Below, in pieces: positions 26,380-34,255 of a DNA stretch of 64,000 nt (its first letter is position 1; every line of letters begins with the position of its first letter). The position numbers were made by a program, and so were the translations under genes. Source of the stretch: Ornithinibacillus xuwenensis (GTDB lineage Bacteria > Bacillota > Bacilli > Bacillales > Amphibacillaceae); the NCBI RefSeq assembly GCF_039614845.1, contig NZ_JBDIML010000001.1, positions 620,001 to 684,000 on the forward strand, given 5' to 3'. The notes under the pieces are model-generated. The model did no database searches and was not told where the DNA came from. It was given only the letters and a program-made list of their open reading frames with translations.

Positions 26380-26446
26380 GACTAATCTCCCCTTTCCTTT
26401 CTTTTATTTTAACATAAAGTAATCTTCATTTCGTATACGTATGAAA

Positions 26447-26483
26447 GAAAAGAAAGTCCCAATTAGCAGAGTCTAATTGGGAC
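26447..26483 (-). terminator. Rho-independent terminator of the CAP-domain gene
   Basis: A perfect 11-bp stem, GTCCCAATTAG / CTAATTGGGAC (26456-26483), is followed on the minus strand by a U-rich stretch. Confidence 0.88.
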
Positions 26484-26496
26484 CTTAACTAGCTTC

Positions 26497-27129
26497 TTAA
26501 GAACCTGTGAACATCTGAACCCAAGCCCCATTGTAGTAGCCAACTCCAATGGAATCAAAATTAGGGTTTAATATATTTGCACGGTGACCAGAAGAATTCA
26601 TCCATGCATTCATAACCTCTTGAGGTGTTTTCTGCCCTTTTGCAATATTTTCCCCAGCTGTACGGTAATTGATACCGAATGTTTTTAACATATCAAATGG
26701 AGATCCATAGTTCGGGCTTGTGTGAGAGAAGTAATTGGAATTAATCATATCCATCGCTTTCTTCTCTGCTACATTTTTTATATCAGCTCTATGCTGTAAT
26801 GCTGAAAGACCTTGCTTTGCTCGTTCTTGGTTCACCAATTGAGCTACTTGTTCTTCAAATGAGCTTGGAGAAGTAGCGGTTGCTCTTAGTCGGATGACCG
26901 AACCAACTTGCATATTTGTTGGAACAACATTTGGGTTTAGGCGCATTAACTCTCGATAGTCCAAGCCATAACGCTTTGCAATAAACCAAAAAGAGTCCCC
27001 TTTTGAAACTTTATAAAAATCGAACGGAGGTTCGTTAAACATCTTTATTTGTGCACTTGCTCCTATTGGAAATGCTAAGAAGAGCGCAAGTAGCAAGGGA
27101 ATGAATCTTTTTATCATATACTTTGTCAC
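26497..27129 (-). CDS. secreted LysM-CAP-domain protein (YkwD/SCP-like)
   Basis: This 210-residue exported protein has a signal peptide cut after GASA (about residue 26). A LysM repeat follows (FYKVSKGDSFWFIAKRYGL), then a CAP/SCP domain with QLVNQERAKQGLSAL, YFSHTSPNYGSP, AGENIAKG and SSGHRANILN. Similar LysM-CAP proteins are spore-coat or cell-wall proteins in bacilli. The short C-terminus (WVQMFTGS) ends right after the last CAP strand. ATG follows AGGTGA. Confidence 0.9.
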   Translation of the reverse strand: MTKYMIKRFIPLLLALFLAFPIGASAQIKMFNEPPFDFYKVSKGDSFWFIAKRYGLDYRELMRLNPNVVPTNMQVGSVIRLRATATSPSSFEEQVAQLVNQERAKQGLSALQHRADIKNVAEKKAMDMINSNYFSHTSPNYGSPFDMLKTFGINYRTAGENIAKGQKTPQEVMNAWMNSSGHRANILNPNFDSIGVGYYNGAWVQMFTGS

Positions 27130-27216
27130 CTCAAATTATATAAATTGTTATCCCCTGATACTATTGTTTCTTTTAGCATCATTGTAATGCATGGTTAATC
27201 TTGGCACATAAAAAGT

Positions 27217-27236
27217 AGCAGCATAAATATGCTGCT
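27217..27236 (-). terminator. Rho-independent terminator of the CPBP gene
   Basis: The stem AGCAGCAT / ATGCTGCT with a 4-base loop lies just beyond the stop codon and is followed by ACTTTTT on the minus strand. Confidence 0.75.
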
Positions 27237-27238
27237 CA

Positions 27239-27901
27239 CTAATAAAAAAGCGTTAGACCAATGATGATAATCATGATATCTGCGCAGATATGAATCATCC
27301 AAGATGCCCATATCGTTTGATTACGTTCATTTACTTTATGGAAAACAAGTCCAATAACCCATAGTCCGATAAAACACAGTCCAATAATTAATGGATCAAA
27401 CCACAGCATAATCATCGGTATATGATATGAAGCAAATAAAAGAGGACTATAGATGTATCCTACTTTCTTTGGTAAATTAAAAAAAATAAATCCTCTAAAG
27501 AAATATTCTTCTAATAATGAATTTCCAAAGGTAATGTATAAACCGACAATAATATAAGTGGCTGTTGTAATTCCTAATCGATCCGTTAAATCTGTTTTAA
27601 TTGCATTCAAATCAATGAACGGTAAAAATATCAAATAAGCGATTAAGACAATACTTGCAGAAGCTATTCCAAGTAGTATTACTCTTCTCCATTCGTGTTT
27701 AGTCATTTTAGCTAAATTGATCGGATTCTTAAACTGAAAATCTTGAAACACCCTTTTGTAGATCCAAATTGTTATAAAGAAAAGTAAAATTTTTAAACCC
27801 GTTTTAATTAAATAATTGATTTCAATCCCATGTTCTATAAATGCTAACAAGCCACAGGTAACGATTGTGCTTAGTACAATATATAACGTTTTCTGTCTCA
27901 T
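27239..27901 (-). CDS. CPBP-family intramembrane metalloprotease
   Basis: This 220-residue membrane protein has about seven hydrophobic segments. The Abi/CPBP motif is present: LLEEYFFRGF (EExxxR), LLFASYHIPM with the second His, and a third His in SWMIHICADIM. Family members cleave within the membrane (Rce1-like) or process small peptides. No bacteriocin or target gene is next to it. It is monocistronic, with a terminator directly after the stop. Confidence 0.87.
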   Translation of the reverse strand: MRQKTLYIVLSTIVTCGLLAFIEHGIEINYLIKTGLKILLFFITIWIYKRVFQDFQFKNPINLAKMTKHEWRRVILLGIASASIVLIAYLIFLPFIDLNAIKTDLTDRLGITTATYIIVGLYITFGNSLLEEYFFRGFIFFNLPKKVGYIYSPLLFASYHIPMIMLWFDPLIIGLCFIGLWVIGLVFHKVNERNQTIWASWMIHICADIMIIIIGLTLFY

Positions 27902-28152
27902 ATTATTCCCCTAATTAAAGATCAATGTGAATTTTTTATAATATACAAATAGTACTCTGATTATTACATACTTATCTTAGGCAAAACAACCGTAAAAATT
28001 TTTGTTGTATAAAGGATAAATTTGTAAGATTGGTGAATGAAAATAAAATTACAGGGTATCCTACTTTTTGTAAGTGATATGAACTAGCCTGTTTAAAGCT
28101 TAAATAAACAAAATAGTTCATTCACTTAAAAAATTATAGGAGGGTCAATAAC

Positions 28153-28326
28153 ATGGCGAATAATAAGAATCGCAATAACAACAATAACAACAACAACAAC
28201 AACAACAATAACAATGATAACGTTGAATTTGCGAATGAGTTTCTAAATGACAATTTAGACAACAACAACAACAACAATAATAACAACAATCGCAATAACA
28301 ATCGCAAAAACAACAACCGTAAATAG
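28153..28326 (+). CDS. Asn-rich small protein, probably a gamma-type small acid-soluble spore protein
   Basis: This 57-residue protein is over half Asn. It consists of two Asn runs (residues 8-21 and 37-46) around the segment DNVEFANEFLND, ending in Arg/Lys-rich repeats. EFANEF closely matches the germination-protease (GPR) cleavage site EFASEF of spore SASPs, and gamma SASPs are also low-complexity and amide-rich. AGGAGG precedes the ATG and a terminator follows. It would serve as an amino-acid store in the spore, degraded on germination (inference). Confidence 0.65.
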   Translation: MANNKNRNNNNNNNNNNNNNNDNVEFANEFLNDNLDNNNNNNNNNNRNNNRKNNNRK

Positions 28327-28338
28327 TTTTACGTAAAA

Positions 28339-28373
28339 CAAAAACCTGTATTGAAAAATACAGGTTTTTGTTC
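28339..28373. terminator. bidirectional terminator
   Basis: A 13-bp stem, CAAAAACCTGTAT / ATACAGGTTTTTG, has A and T runs on both sides. It lies between the convergent SASP-like gene and ypcP and can serve both. Confidence 0.85.
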
Positions 28374-28376
28374 TTA

Positions 28377-29243
28377 TTAGGATGACAATAGCTTTGTTAA
28401 GTTATTGAATTCAAGCTCAACAAATTTTTCTTTTACTTTTTCAATATCGACATTCCATTTCGCAGTATCTAGTTGAATTTCAATTGGGACATCACATCGA
28501 ATCTCAGCAAGTGTTCTTGATAATTGTAACATCTCAATATCTGCCTTAATTTTTGTCTGTACTCCCTTTGGCAAATTATCGATATTTTCCAATAACCTAT
28601 CAATGGATTCATGCTCCTGTAAGAGCTTTAATGCCGTTTTTTCTCCAATTCCTTTAACTCCTGGATAATTATCAGACGTGTCACCCATTAATCCCTTTAG
28701 ATCAATAATTTGCTTAGGATGTAGACCCTTCTTTTCATAGAAATTATCGGTATTAAATACTTCGTAATTACCTTGCCCTTTTCTCATGATAGCAACTTCT
28801 ACACCAGGTTCAACTAGCTGTAGAATATCTTGATCACCAGTAAGGATCATGACATGATAATTAGCAGCAAATTGTTTTGCAAATGTTCCAATACAATCAT
28901 CCGCTTCAAAATTTTCAATTCCAACATTTGGCATATTAAACGCCTCGACAACTTCTTTCACTAAATCAAATTGAGGGATAAGCTCTTCTGGTGGCTGTGA
29001 ACGATTTGCTTTATATTCTTCATACATAGTCGTTCGAAACGTTTTACTACCCATATCCCAACAGCAAATTACATGTGAAGGTTGGAATGTGTCAACCGCA
29101 TCTAATAAATAGCGCAAGAATTGATAAATTCCATTTGTCGGAATACCTTTTGGATTTTTCATAAAGTTTCCACGATATGCAGTTGCAAAAAATCCTCTGA
29201 ATAATAAAGCCATTCCATCAACTAATAATATTTTTTCCTTCAT
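28377..29243 (-). CDS. ypcP: 5'-3' exonuclease (YpcP)
   Basis: This 288-residue protein has the N-terminal exonuclease fold of DNA polymerase I as a free-standing enzyme. LLVDGMALLFRGFFA opens it; metal ligands lie in FEADDCIGT and TGDQDILQL; the helix-hairpin-helix is GVKGIGEKTALKLL. It removes 5' flaps and RNA primers and backs up PolA in B. subtilis. It lies 13 bases downstream of dynA on the same strand, as in B. subtilis. Confidence 0.94.
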   Translation of the reverse strand: MKEKILLVDGMALLFRGFFATAYRGNFMKNPKGIPTNGIYQFLRYLLDAVDTFQPSHVICCWDMGSKTFRTTMYEEYKANRSQPPEELIPQFDLVKEVVEAFNMPNVGIENFEADDCIGTFAKQFAANYHVMILTGDQDILQLVEPGVEVAIMRKGQGNYEVFNTDNFYEKKGLHPKQIIDLKGLMGDTSDNYPGVKGIGEKTALKLLQEHESIDRLLENIDNLPKGVQTKIKADIEMLQLSRTLAEIRCDVPIEIQLDTAKWNVDIEKVKEKFVELEFNNLTKLLSS

Positions 29244-29256
29244 TTGTACACGCCCT

Positions 29257-32200
29257 TTATTTAATATCTTCCATTATATTCGAAAGATCCCTTTGTTTTT
29301 GTACTAGCATGGACATATCCTGTGTTCTATCCAGCAGCTCAAAATTAGATTCTACGTAACGATTTATTTCCTCCATTAAATCATTTTTCATTGTATCAAC
29401 CCATGCATTCCATTGTATCACATAATGTTCGTCCATTAATCCGTTCGTTTCCTTGATGTATTCTTCGATGTCAGAGATTAGCGTATTGTAGATAGCTTCC
29501 TTCATTGCTTCTTTTTCATTTTTCTCAAAGAAGGCTTTTGTTCCTTTATATAGAGAAAATGCCTTTTGGAATTTCACTATATCAATGTCTGTCAATGGTT
29601 GATGATAATCTGGTGTTTCGAATTCAGCTGATTTTGCAGCTGGCAATGAAAGCTCTCCATCTACCACTTGAAGCTTATTAGAAAAGCTAGTATACAGAGT
29701 TGCACTTTGCTCCTTCATATACGATTCAATTCGAAGTGATACAGCACGTGCTTCTTGTAAGAGTTCATAGCCCATATAGTCCAGTAAGTCAACCATATTT
29801 CTTTCCAGTTGACGAATGGCTTTTCTTCCTGATTCAGATACAGTAGTTGGATTGAATTTATCCTTGAACATATCATGAAAACGAATGCCAAGTCGCTCCA
29901 CTACATAATGAAGTTGCTTTGTTATTTTTTGTTGAATTCGTTCTATGAATAAACTACCTTCTTCAGACTTCGTAATGGTAGCGAGTAATTCCTGATGCCT
30001 TGCTTTTAAATCTGCCTTATACGTTTCCTTTTCTTGTTCATCCAGATTCATCTTTTGAATAAAATGGTCGAATAAATTCTTCGTTCTATCTAAATCATAA
30101 ATCGATGATTTTATGACGATTTGCGATAACTCATTTTCTAAGAATGAATAAAATTCCTCTTCAAAATCAGCCATTTGCTTATTAAGCTCTCGAGTAGCCA
30201 TTTTGTCTGTTAAGGCTTGCTTACTGGAAACAGGATATAATCTTGGGTTGCGTATACCCAATTTTAATAATTGGTCTTCTACATAGTCCTTTACCAGATG
30301 TAGCTCTGTATCATCCTGTGCAAGGTCAGACGCATTGATTAAGAAAAACATTTTATCAAGTTGAAATGATTCCTTAACTCTCCCTAACTGCATGACAAAA
30401 TCGCGATCAGCTTTAGTTAGTGCATGATTATAATAAGTGACATAAAGAATAGCATCTGCATTCTTTATATAATCAAAGGCTACATTTGTATGCCTTGCAT
30501 TAACCGAATCTGCTCCAGGCGTATCTACTAAGGTAATTCCTTTTCTTGTTATCGAGCAGTCATAAAAAAGGTCAATTGATTCGATATAACATGCTTTGGC
30601 TTCGTCTGTGACATATTCAGTAAAATCCTCTAATGAGATGACACGAGTGTGGCCAATAAGTTCCTTATGCTTTTCATATCCTCTTAACACTGCTTGTAAA
30701 TATGCCTGATACATATTACTTAATTCCTGGCTTTGATCGATGTTATTTGTCTTAATCCATTCAATAAACGATGAAAGCTTATCAAATTCTGGTGGAGAGA
30801 AATGCTTTAATATTCCTAATAAATCCTGCTTTAGAGTCTTAAAGTCCTTTACATGAATTAATACTGTACCATGCTTATGCTCTTCTGTTACAGGACTAAT
30901 GCGATTAATAACTGCAGTTGTTGGATTAGGAGAAGATGGCAATAATCCTTCTCCAATCAGTGCATTAGCAAGTGATGATTTTCCAGCACTAAATGCACCA
31001 AAAAGAGCGATTGTAAGCTTTCGATTATCTAGTCTTTCTTTTTTCTCCAGCAATTCCCTTATAATGGACTCGAAGCCTGGAAGACCCTCAATCGTGTTTA
31101 TCGTTTCACCTATCGCTTTCACTATTTGATGGGGCGTTGGTAACGCAGAGCTATTTGTTAGATCATCGATTGGAACTATTTTCGCTGTGTTTTCTTTGGA
31201 ATCCATTTTCTTTTTCTCAAGAATAACGGTACCCTTACGAAATACTTGATTATTTAATTTTTGCATCATTGCTATAGCGAGTTTATTGGAGTGTTCCGGA
31301 TCATACAGCTGCTCCTCCATGTGTTTTACTTGGTTATGGAAATTCTCCTTTATTTGCTTGTATTCTTCCTTGGCATCAAGTAATTCTTGATAGGTCCTGA
31401 GCTCTGTATAAAATTCATCTATTTTGGCTTTTGAATCCTTGGACTGGAACTCAATGATGGTTGCTAATAAAGCGCGAGATGACTTTCGGTATTTCGTTTT
31501 AATTGCATGGCTCACATCATTCGTATAATGTAACACTGAATCACCATTAACGATTGCACCTTTTTTTATAAGTCCAGTTATGTCATCTTCATTAAAGGAG
31601 ATAGCTAATTGTTGCGCCTTTTCTAGTAATTGTGGTTCCGCAATAGAGTATGCTTTTAACACATCACCAAATTTCTCACGGAGCCGCCATTCAATATTCA
31701 CCTGCATGCTTTCATTAATTGCTGTTAAAAACTCATGCATACGATTCTCTTTTTCTTCTTCCGTTTTCCTTTTCGCTCCAAGAAAACCTACTTTAAAATC
31801 CTTTTGCTGTGATTCTAAAAAACGCATCGCTTTATCGCGCACCTCTGCTGGCATTAAATAAGCATTCTTTAATGTTTGCTCCATATCGTATATAAAGTCA
31901 TGTTGAAGGTCCTTTGTCTTATTTTCTAAGGTTTCAATTGCATCTTTTATCGATTCAACTTTCGAAATAGCTTCTACATTTTCAATACCATCTACCGATA
32001 GCATCGTAATCTCTTCGTCCATCTGTTCTTTTAAAAAGGTTTTGTGTTCCTCCAACAAATTCCTCACAGAAGCATCTAATCGGAGAATGTGTTCTTCGCG
32101 AAAGAGATTGTCAACAGTTTGTTTTATTTCTTTTAATTGATTGTGACTTGCATTCTCCTCTACCAAGGAAGAATAATAAATAGATTCTGGTGTCAACCCC

Positions 32201-32883
32201 CATTGGTCAAACGTTTGTTTAACACTACTATCAAATGCTGCAAATGATAATTCATTCTCATTATGTTTATCTATCTGATTGATAATAATAAAATACGGTA
32301 TATTCATTGCCTGTATTTTTTTCAAAAACAATAAATTCACTTCTGATTGCACATGATTATAGTCCATGACATAAAAAAGCACATCCACAAGATGTAAGGA
32401 TGATTCCGTAATTAACCGGTCAGTGTCATCAGCAGCATCAATCCCTGGTGTATCAACAATCGCACTGTTTTTAGGAATAATGTCCTGGCTAGAGCTGATC
32501 TGAATTTGTTTTATTGTATCTTTATCTTTACAATATTCTTTAATCATATCTAGATCATATGGTTCGTCATATTCCATTGGCTGTTCTTGATGGAAGAATA
32601 TCCGAGCTACCCCTTCACCAGATGTCAGTTTAACAATGTTAGCACTTGTTGGAATTGGACTTTTTGGTAATAATTCACTACCTAATAATGCGTTAATCAT
32701 CGATGATTTTCCTGCAGAAAAATGACCTGCAAAGCTGATAATGAATTCATCTGCTTCTTTTTTTTGGTAGAGTTCAAGTATTTTATCGGCATTTTTCGTA
32801 TCGCCATGCTCCAACATAGTATGATAGATTCCATTTAAATTTTCATTTCCAATGATGGAAGTATTCTGATGGATTGCTTTCAC
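29257..32883 (-). CDS. dynA: double dynamin-family GTPase (DynA/YpbR)
   Basis: This 1208-residue protein is two fused dynamin-like GTPases, as in B. subtilis DynA. P-loop 1 is GHFSAGKSS (residues 53-61) with switch DTPGID. P-loop 2 is GAFSAGKSS (near residue 627) with DTPGADSVN. Each is followed by long helical stalk regions. DynA tethers and fuses membranes in trans and helps cells resist phage and pore-forming agents (known for B. subtilis). The length is close to the family norm. It is the first gene of dynA-ypcP. Confidence 0.95.
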   Translation of the reverse strand: MKAIHQNTSIIGNENLNGIYHTMLEHGDTKNADKILELYQKKEADEFIISFAGHFSAGKSSMINALLGSELLPKSPIPTSANIVKLTSGEGVARIFFHQEQPMEYDEPYDLDMIKEYCKDKDTIKQIQISSSQDIIPKNSAIVDTPGIDAADDTDRLITESSLHLVDVLFYVMDYNHVQSEVNLLFLKKIQAMNIPYFIIINQIDKHNENELSFAAFDSSVKQTFDQWGLTPESIYYSSLVEENASHNQLKEIKQTVDNLFREEHILRLDASVRNLLEEHKTFLKEQMDEEITMLSVDGIENVEAISKVESIKDAIETLENKTKDLQHDFIYDMEQTLKNAYLMPAEVRDKAMRFLESQQKDFKVGFLGAKRKTEEEKENRMHEFLTAINESMQVNIEWRLREKFGDVLKAYSIAEPQLLEKAQQLAISFNEDDITGLIKKGAIVNGDSVLHYTNDVSHAIKTKYRKSSRALLATIIEFQSKDSKAKIDEFYTELRTYQELLDAKEEYKQIKENFHNQVKHMEEQLYDPEHSNKLAIAMMQKLNNQVFRKGTVILEKKKMDSKENTAKIVPIDDLTNSSALPTPHQIVKAIGETINTIEGLPGFESIIRELLEKKERLDNRKLTIALFGAFSAGKSSLANALIGEGLLPSSPNPTTAVINRISPVTEEHKHGTVLIHVKDFKTLKQDLLGILKHFSPPEFDKLSSFIEWIKTNNIDQSQELSNMYQAYLQAVLRGYEKHKELIGHTRVISLEDFTEYVTDEAKACYIESIDLFYDCSITRKGITLVDTPGADSVNARHTNVAFDYIKNADAILYVTYYNHALTKADRDFVMQLGRVKESFQLDKMFFLINASDLAQDDTELHLVKDYVEDQLLKLGIRNPRLYPVSSKQALTDKMATRELNKQMADFEEEFYSFLENELSQIVIKSSIYDLDRTKNLFDHFIQKMNLDEQEKETYKADLKARHQELLATITKSEEGSLFIERIQQKITKQLHYVVERLGIRFHDMFKDKFNPTTVSESGRKAIRQLERNMVDLLDYMGYELLQEARAVSLRIESYMKEQSATLYTSFSNKLQVVDGELSLPAAKSAEFETPDYHQPLTDIDIVKFQKAFSLYKGTKAFFEKNEKEAMKEAIYNTLISDIEEYIKETNGLMDEHYVIQWNAWVDTMKNDLMEEINRYVESNFELLDRTQDMSMLVQKQRDLSNIMEDIK

Positions 32884-32976
32884 GTTTTATTTACCCCTTT
32901 ATTCCACTATATATATTTCATTATATCGTAATCTAAGGACTTATTACTACCACCCATTAAGACATTTTCAACATAG

Positions 32977-33007
32977 CAAAAAAACTTCTTCGTAAAAAAG
33001 AAGTTTT
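32977..33007 (-). terminator. Rho-independent terminator of the CBS-protein operon
   Basis: A 10-bp stem, AAAACTTCTT / AAGAAGTTTT, overlaps the CBS gene's stop codon and is followed by a U run on the minus strand. Confidence 0.75.
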
Positions 33008-33473
33008 ATTCTTTTTTAATTATTTCCGTTGTTATATGACGTAACAGGTCTCCACGGCTAACAACCCCAACAACGCGTTTATCTCGACCTATTACTGGTA
33101 TCTTTTTAAAGTGATGCTGCGAAAAGATGTGTAATGCATCATCTATATCATTTTCTGTACTTAATGTTTTTATGTCCTTCGTTATCATCATCTCTGCTAC
33201 TGACTTATTAAGAGAATAACGAAGTTTCTCGGATAATTTCTCCCGCTCGCTAACCATCACGATTGCGAACATATCATACACTGTTCTACTGGATGGCTTT
33301 AAATATCGAATGACATCCCCATCACTAATGATGCCAACTAATACATCATCCATATTAACAACTGGTACGCCACCAATTTTATTAGATACAAGAATTTGTA
33401 GAAGTTCTCGAACCGTTGTATTTTCTCTTATAGAAATTACATCTGTTATCATGAATTCTTTTACTTTCATCAT
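33006..33473 (-). CDS. CBS-domain-pair protein
   Basis: This 155-residue protein is a tandem CBS (Bateman) module with nothing else. CBS1 (residues 1-60) contains LVSNKIGGVPVVNMDDVLVGIISDGDVIRYL. CBS2 (residues 90-150) contains HHFKKIPVIGRDKRVVGVVSRGDLLRHI. Such modules bind adenine nucleotides and report energy state, but the client is unknown. It lies 34 bases downstream of the flavin reductase gene and shares its terminator. Confidence 0.9.
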   Translation of the reverse strand: MMKVKEFMITDVISIRENTTVRELLQILVSNKIGGVPVVNMDDVLVGIISDGDVIRYLKPSSRTVYDMFAIVMVSEREKLSEKLRYSLNKSVAEMMITKDIKTLSTENDIDDALHIFSQHHFKKIPVIGRDKRVVGVVSRGDLLRHITTEIIKKE

Positions 33474-33507
33474 TTCACCAGCTAACTAAATTTAATATTG
33501 AAGTACA

Positions 33508-33969
33508 TCACGTTTCAATTTTTCTGTATTTACCGCCATAAAAAATTATTGGTTCTCCATTGCTAACGTTAAAGTCACTTACTTCTGCAATAAATAGTAA
33601 GTGGTCTCCAGCCTTTACCTTTTCTGTTACTCGACAGGCAAGCGAAGCTAATGAATCCTCAAGTATTGGAACTCCTTTCAACATTTTAAACGAAATTAAT
33701 TGCTCATCCTTTAATTGTTTCGCGAAATGTCTAGAATGAAGTTCTTGGTCTTCTGTTAAAATACTAATACCAAATTGACCAGTTTGCTGCAAAGGATGAT
33801 ACATTCTTGCTTTTTGATCTATGGAAATTGCAATTAGCTTTGGGGATAAAGATACAGACATAAACGCATTTACAGTCATTGCCATTATGTGATGGTTATA
33901 TTCAGTTGTAACGACTGTTACACCAGTCGCAAATCGTCCCAGTGCATCACGATAAAGTCGATCGTCCAT
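33508..33969 (-). CDS. flavin reductase-like FMN-binding protein
   Basis: This 153-residue protein of the flavin-reductase-like (HpaC/DIM6) family starts YRDALGRFATGVTVVTTEY and carries MTVNAFMSVSLSPKLIAIS. HFLF-type tail elements FIAEVSDF and PIIFYGGKYRKI follow. It binds FMN and reduces it with NAD(P)H, usually for a partner monooxygenase, which is not encoded nearby. ATG 33969 follows GAGGGGA and is preferred over ATG 34002. An inverted repeat and a phased repeat array lie upstream. Confidence 0.85.
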   Translation of the reverse strand: MDDRLYRDALGRFATGVTVVTTEYNHHIMAMTVNAFMSVSLSPKLIAISIDQKARMYHPLQQTGQFGISILTEDQELHSRHFAKQLKDEQLISFKMLKGVPILEDSLASLACRVTEKVKAGDHLLFIAEVSDFNVSNGEPIIFYGGKYRKIET

Positions 33970-34001
33970 TACTTTCCCCTCTTTCCCTATTTGGCCGCGC
34001 A

Positions 34002-34036
34002 TTCAGTTAACATAATATTGTTATGGTTAACTGAAT
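34002..34036. promoter_or_regulatory. long inverted repeat upstream of the flavin reductase
   Basis: TTCAGTTAACATAA and TTATGGTTAACTGAA form a 14-bp dyad with one bulged base and a short spacer. It lies about 35 bases upstream of the flavin reductase ATG. It has no T tract and looks like an operator rather than a terminator. The binding factor is unknown. Confidence 0.5.
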
Positions 34037-34045
34037 TATTGAAAA

Positions 34046-34136
34046 GCTAATGATTAACTGATAAAAGCTAAAGTTTAGTAGTATTATGCTAAAGTTTGGC
34101 TAAGAAATGCTAAAGATGTACAAAAAACTGCTAAAG
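34046..34136. repeat. helically phased GCTAA(AG) direct-repeat array
   Basis: Six copies of GCTAA, four of them GCTAAAG, begin at 34046, 34067, 34088, 34099, 34109 and 34130. The steps are 21, 21, 11, 10 and 21 bases, all multiples of one helical turn (10.5 bp). The array lies 77-167 bases upstream of the flavin reductase start, next to the inverted repeat. An activator or cooperative repressor array is inferred. Confidence 0.6.
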
Positions 34137-34221
34137 TTGTTTGATTTTAGATATACATACCTCATTGTCTACCACTAGTATATGTATTTTTCTTCAATTT
34201 GTTAGGCTATTGACCACAAGA

Positions 34222-34251
34222 AAAAGAGTCTTGAATATTCAAGACTCTTTT
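34222..34251 (-). terminator. Rho-independent terminator of the acyl-CoA carboxylase operon
   Basis: A perfect 30-base palindrome with arms AAAAGAGTCTTGAAT / ATTCAAGACTCTTTT starts four bases past the last stop codon of the operon. A U-containing tail follows on the minus strand. Confidence 0.85.
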
Positions 34252-34255
34252 CTCT

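Noticed and set aside
28134..28316. Minus-strand frame coding for poly-leucine
   Set aside because: It is the complement of the AAC/AAT runs of the Asn-rich plus-strand gene, which has the ribosome site and terminator.
34046..34136. Repeat array as a CRISPR
   Set aside because: The repeat unit is only 5-7 bases with 10-21 base steps and no spacers or cas genes; a regulator-binding array fits better.
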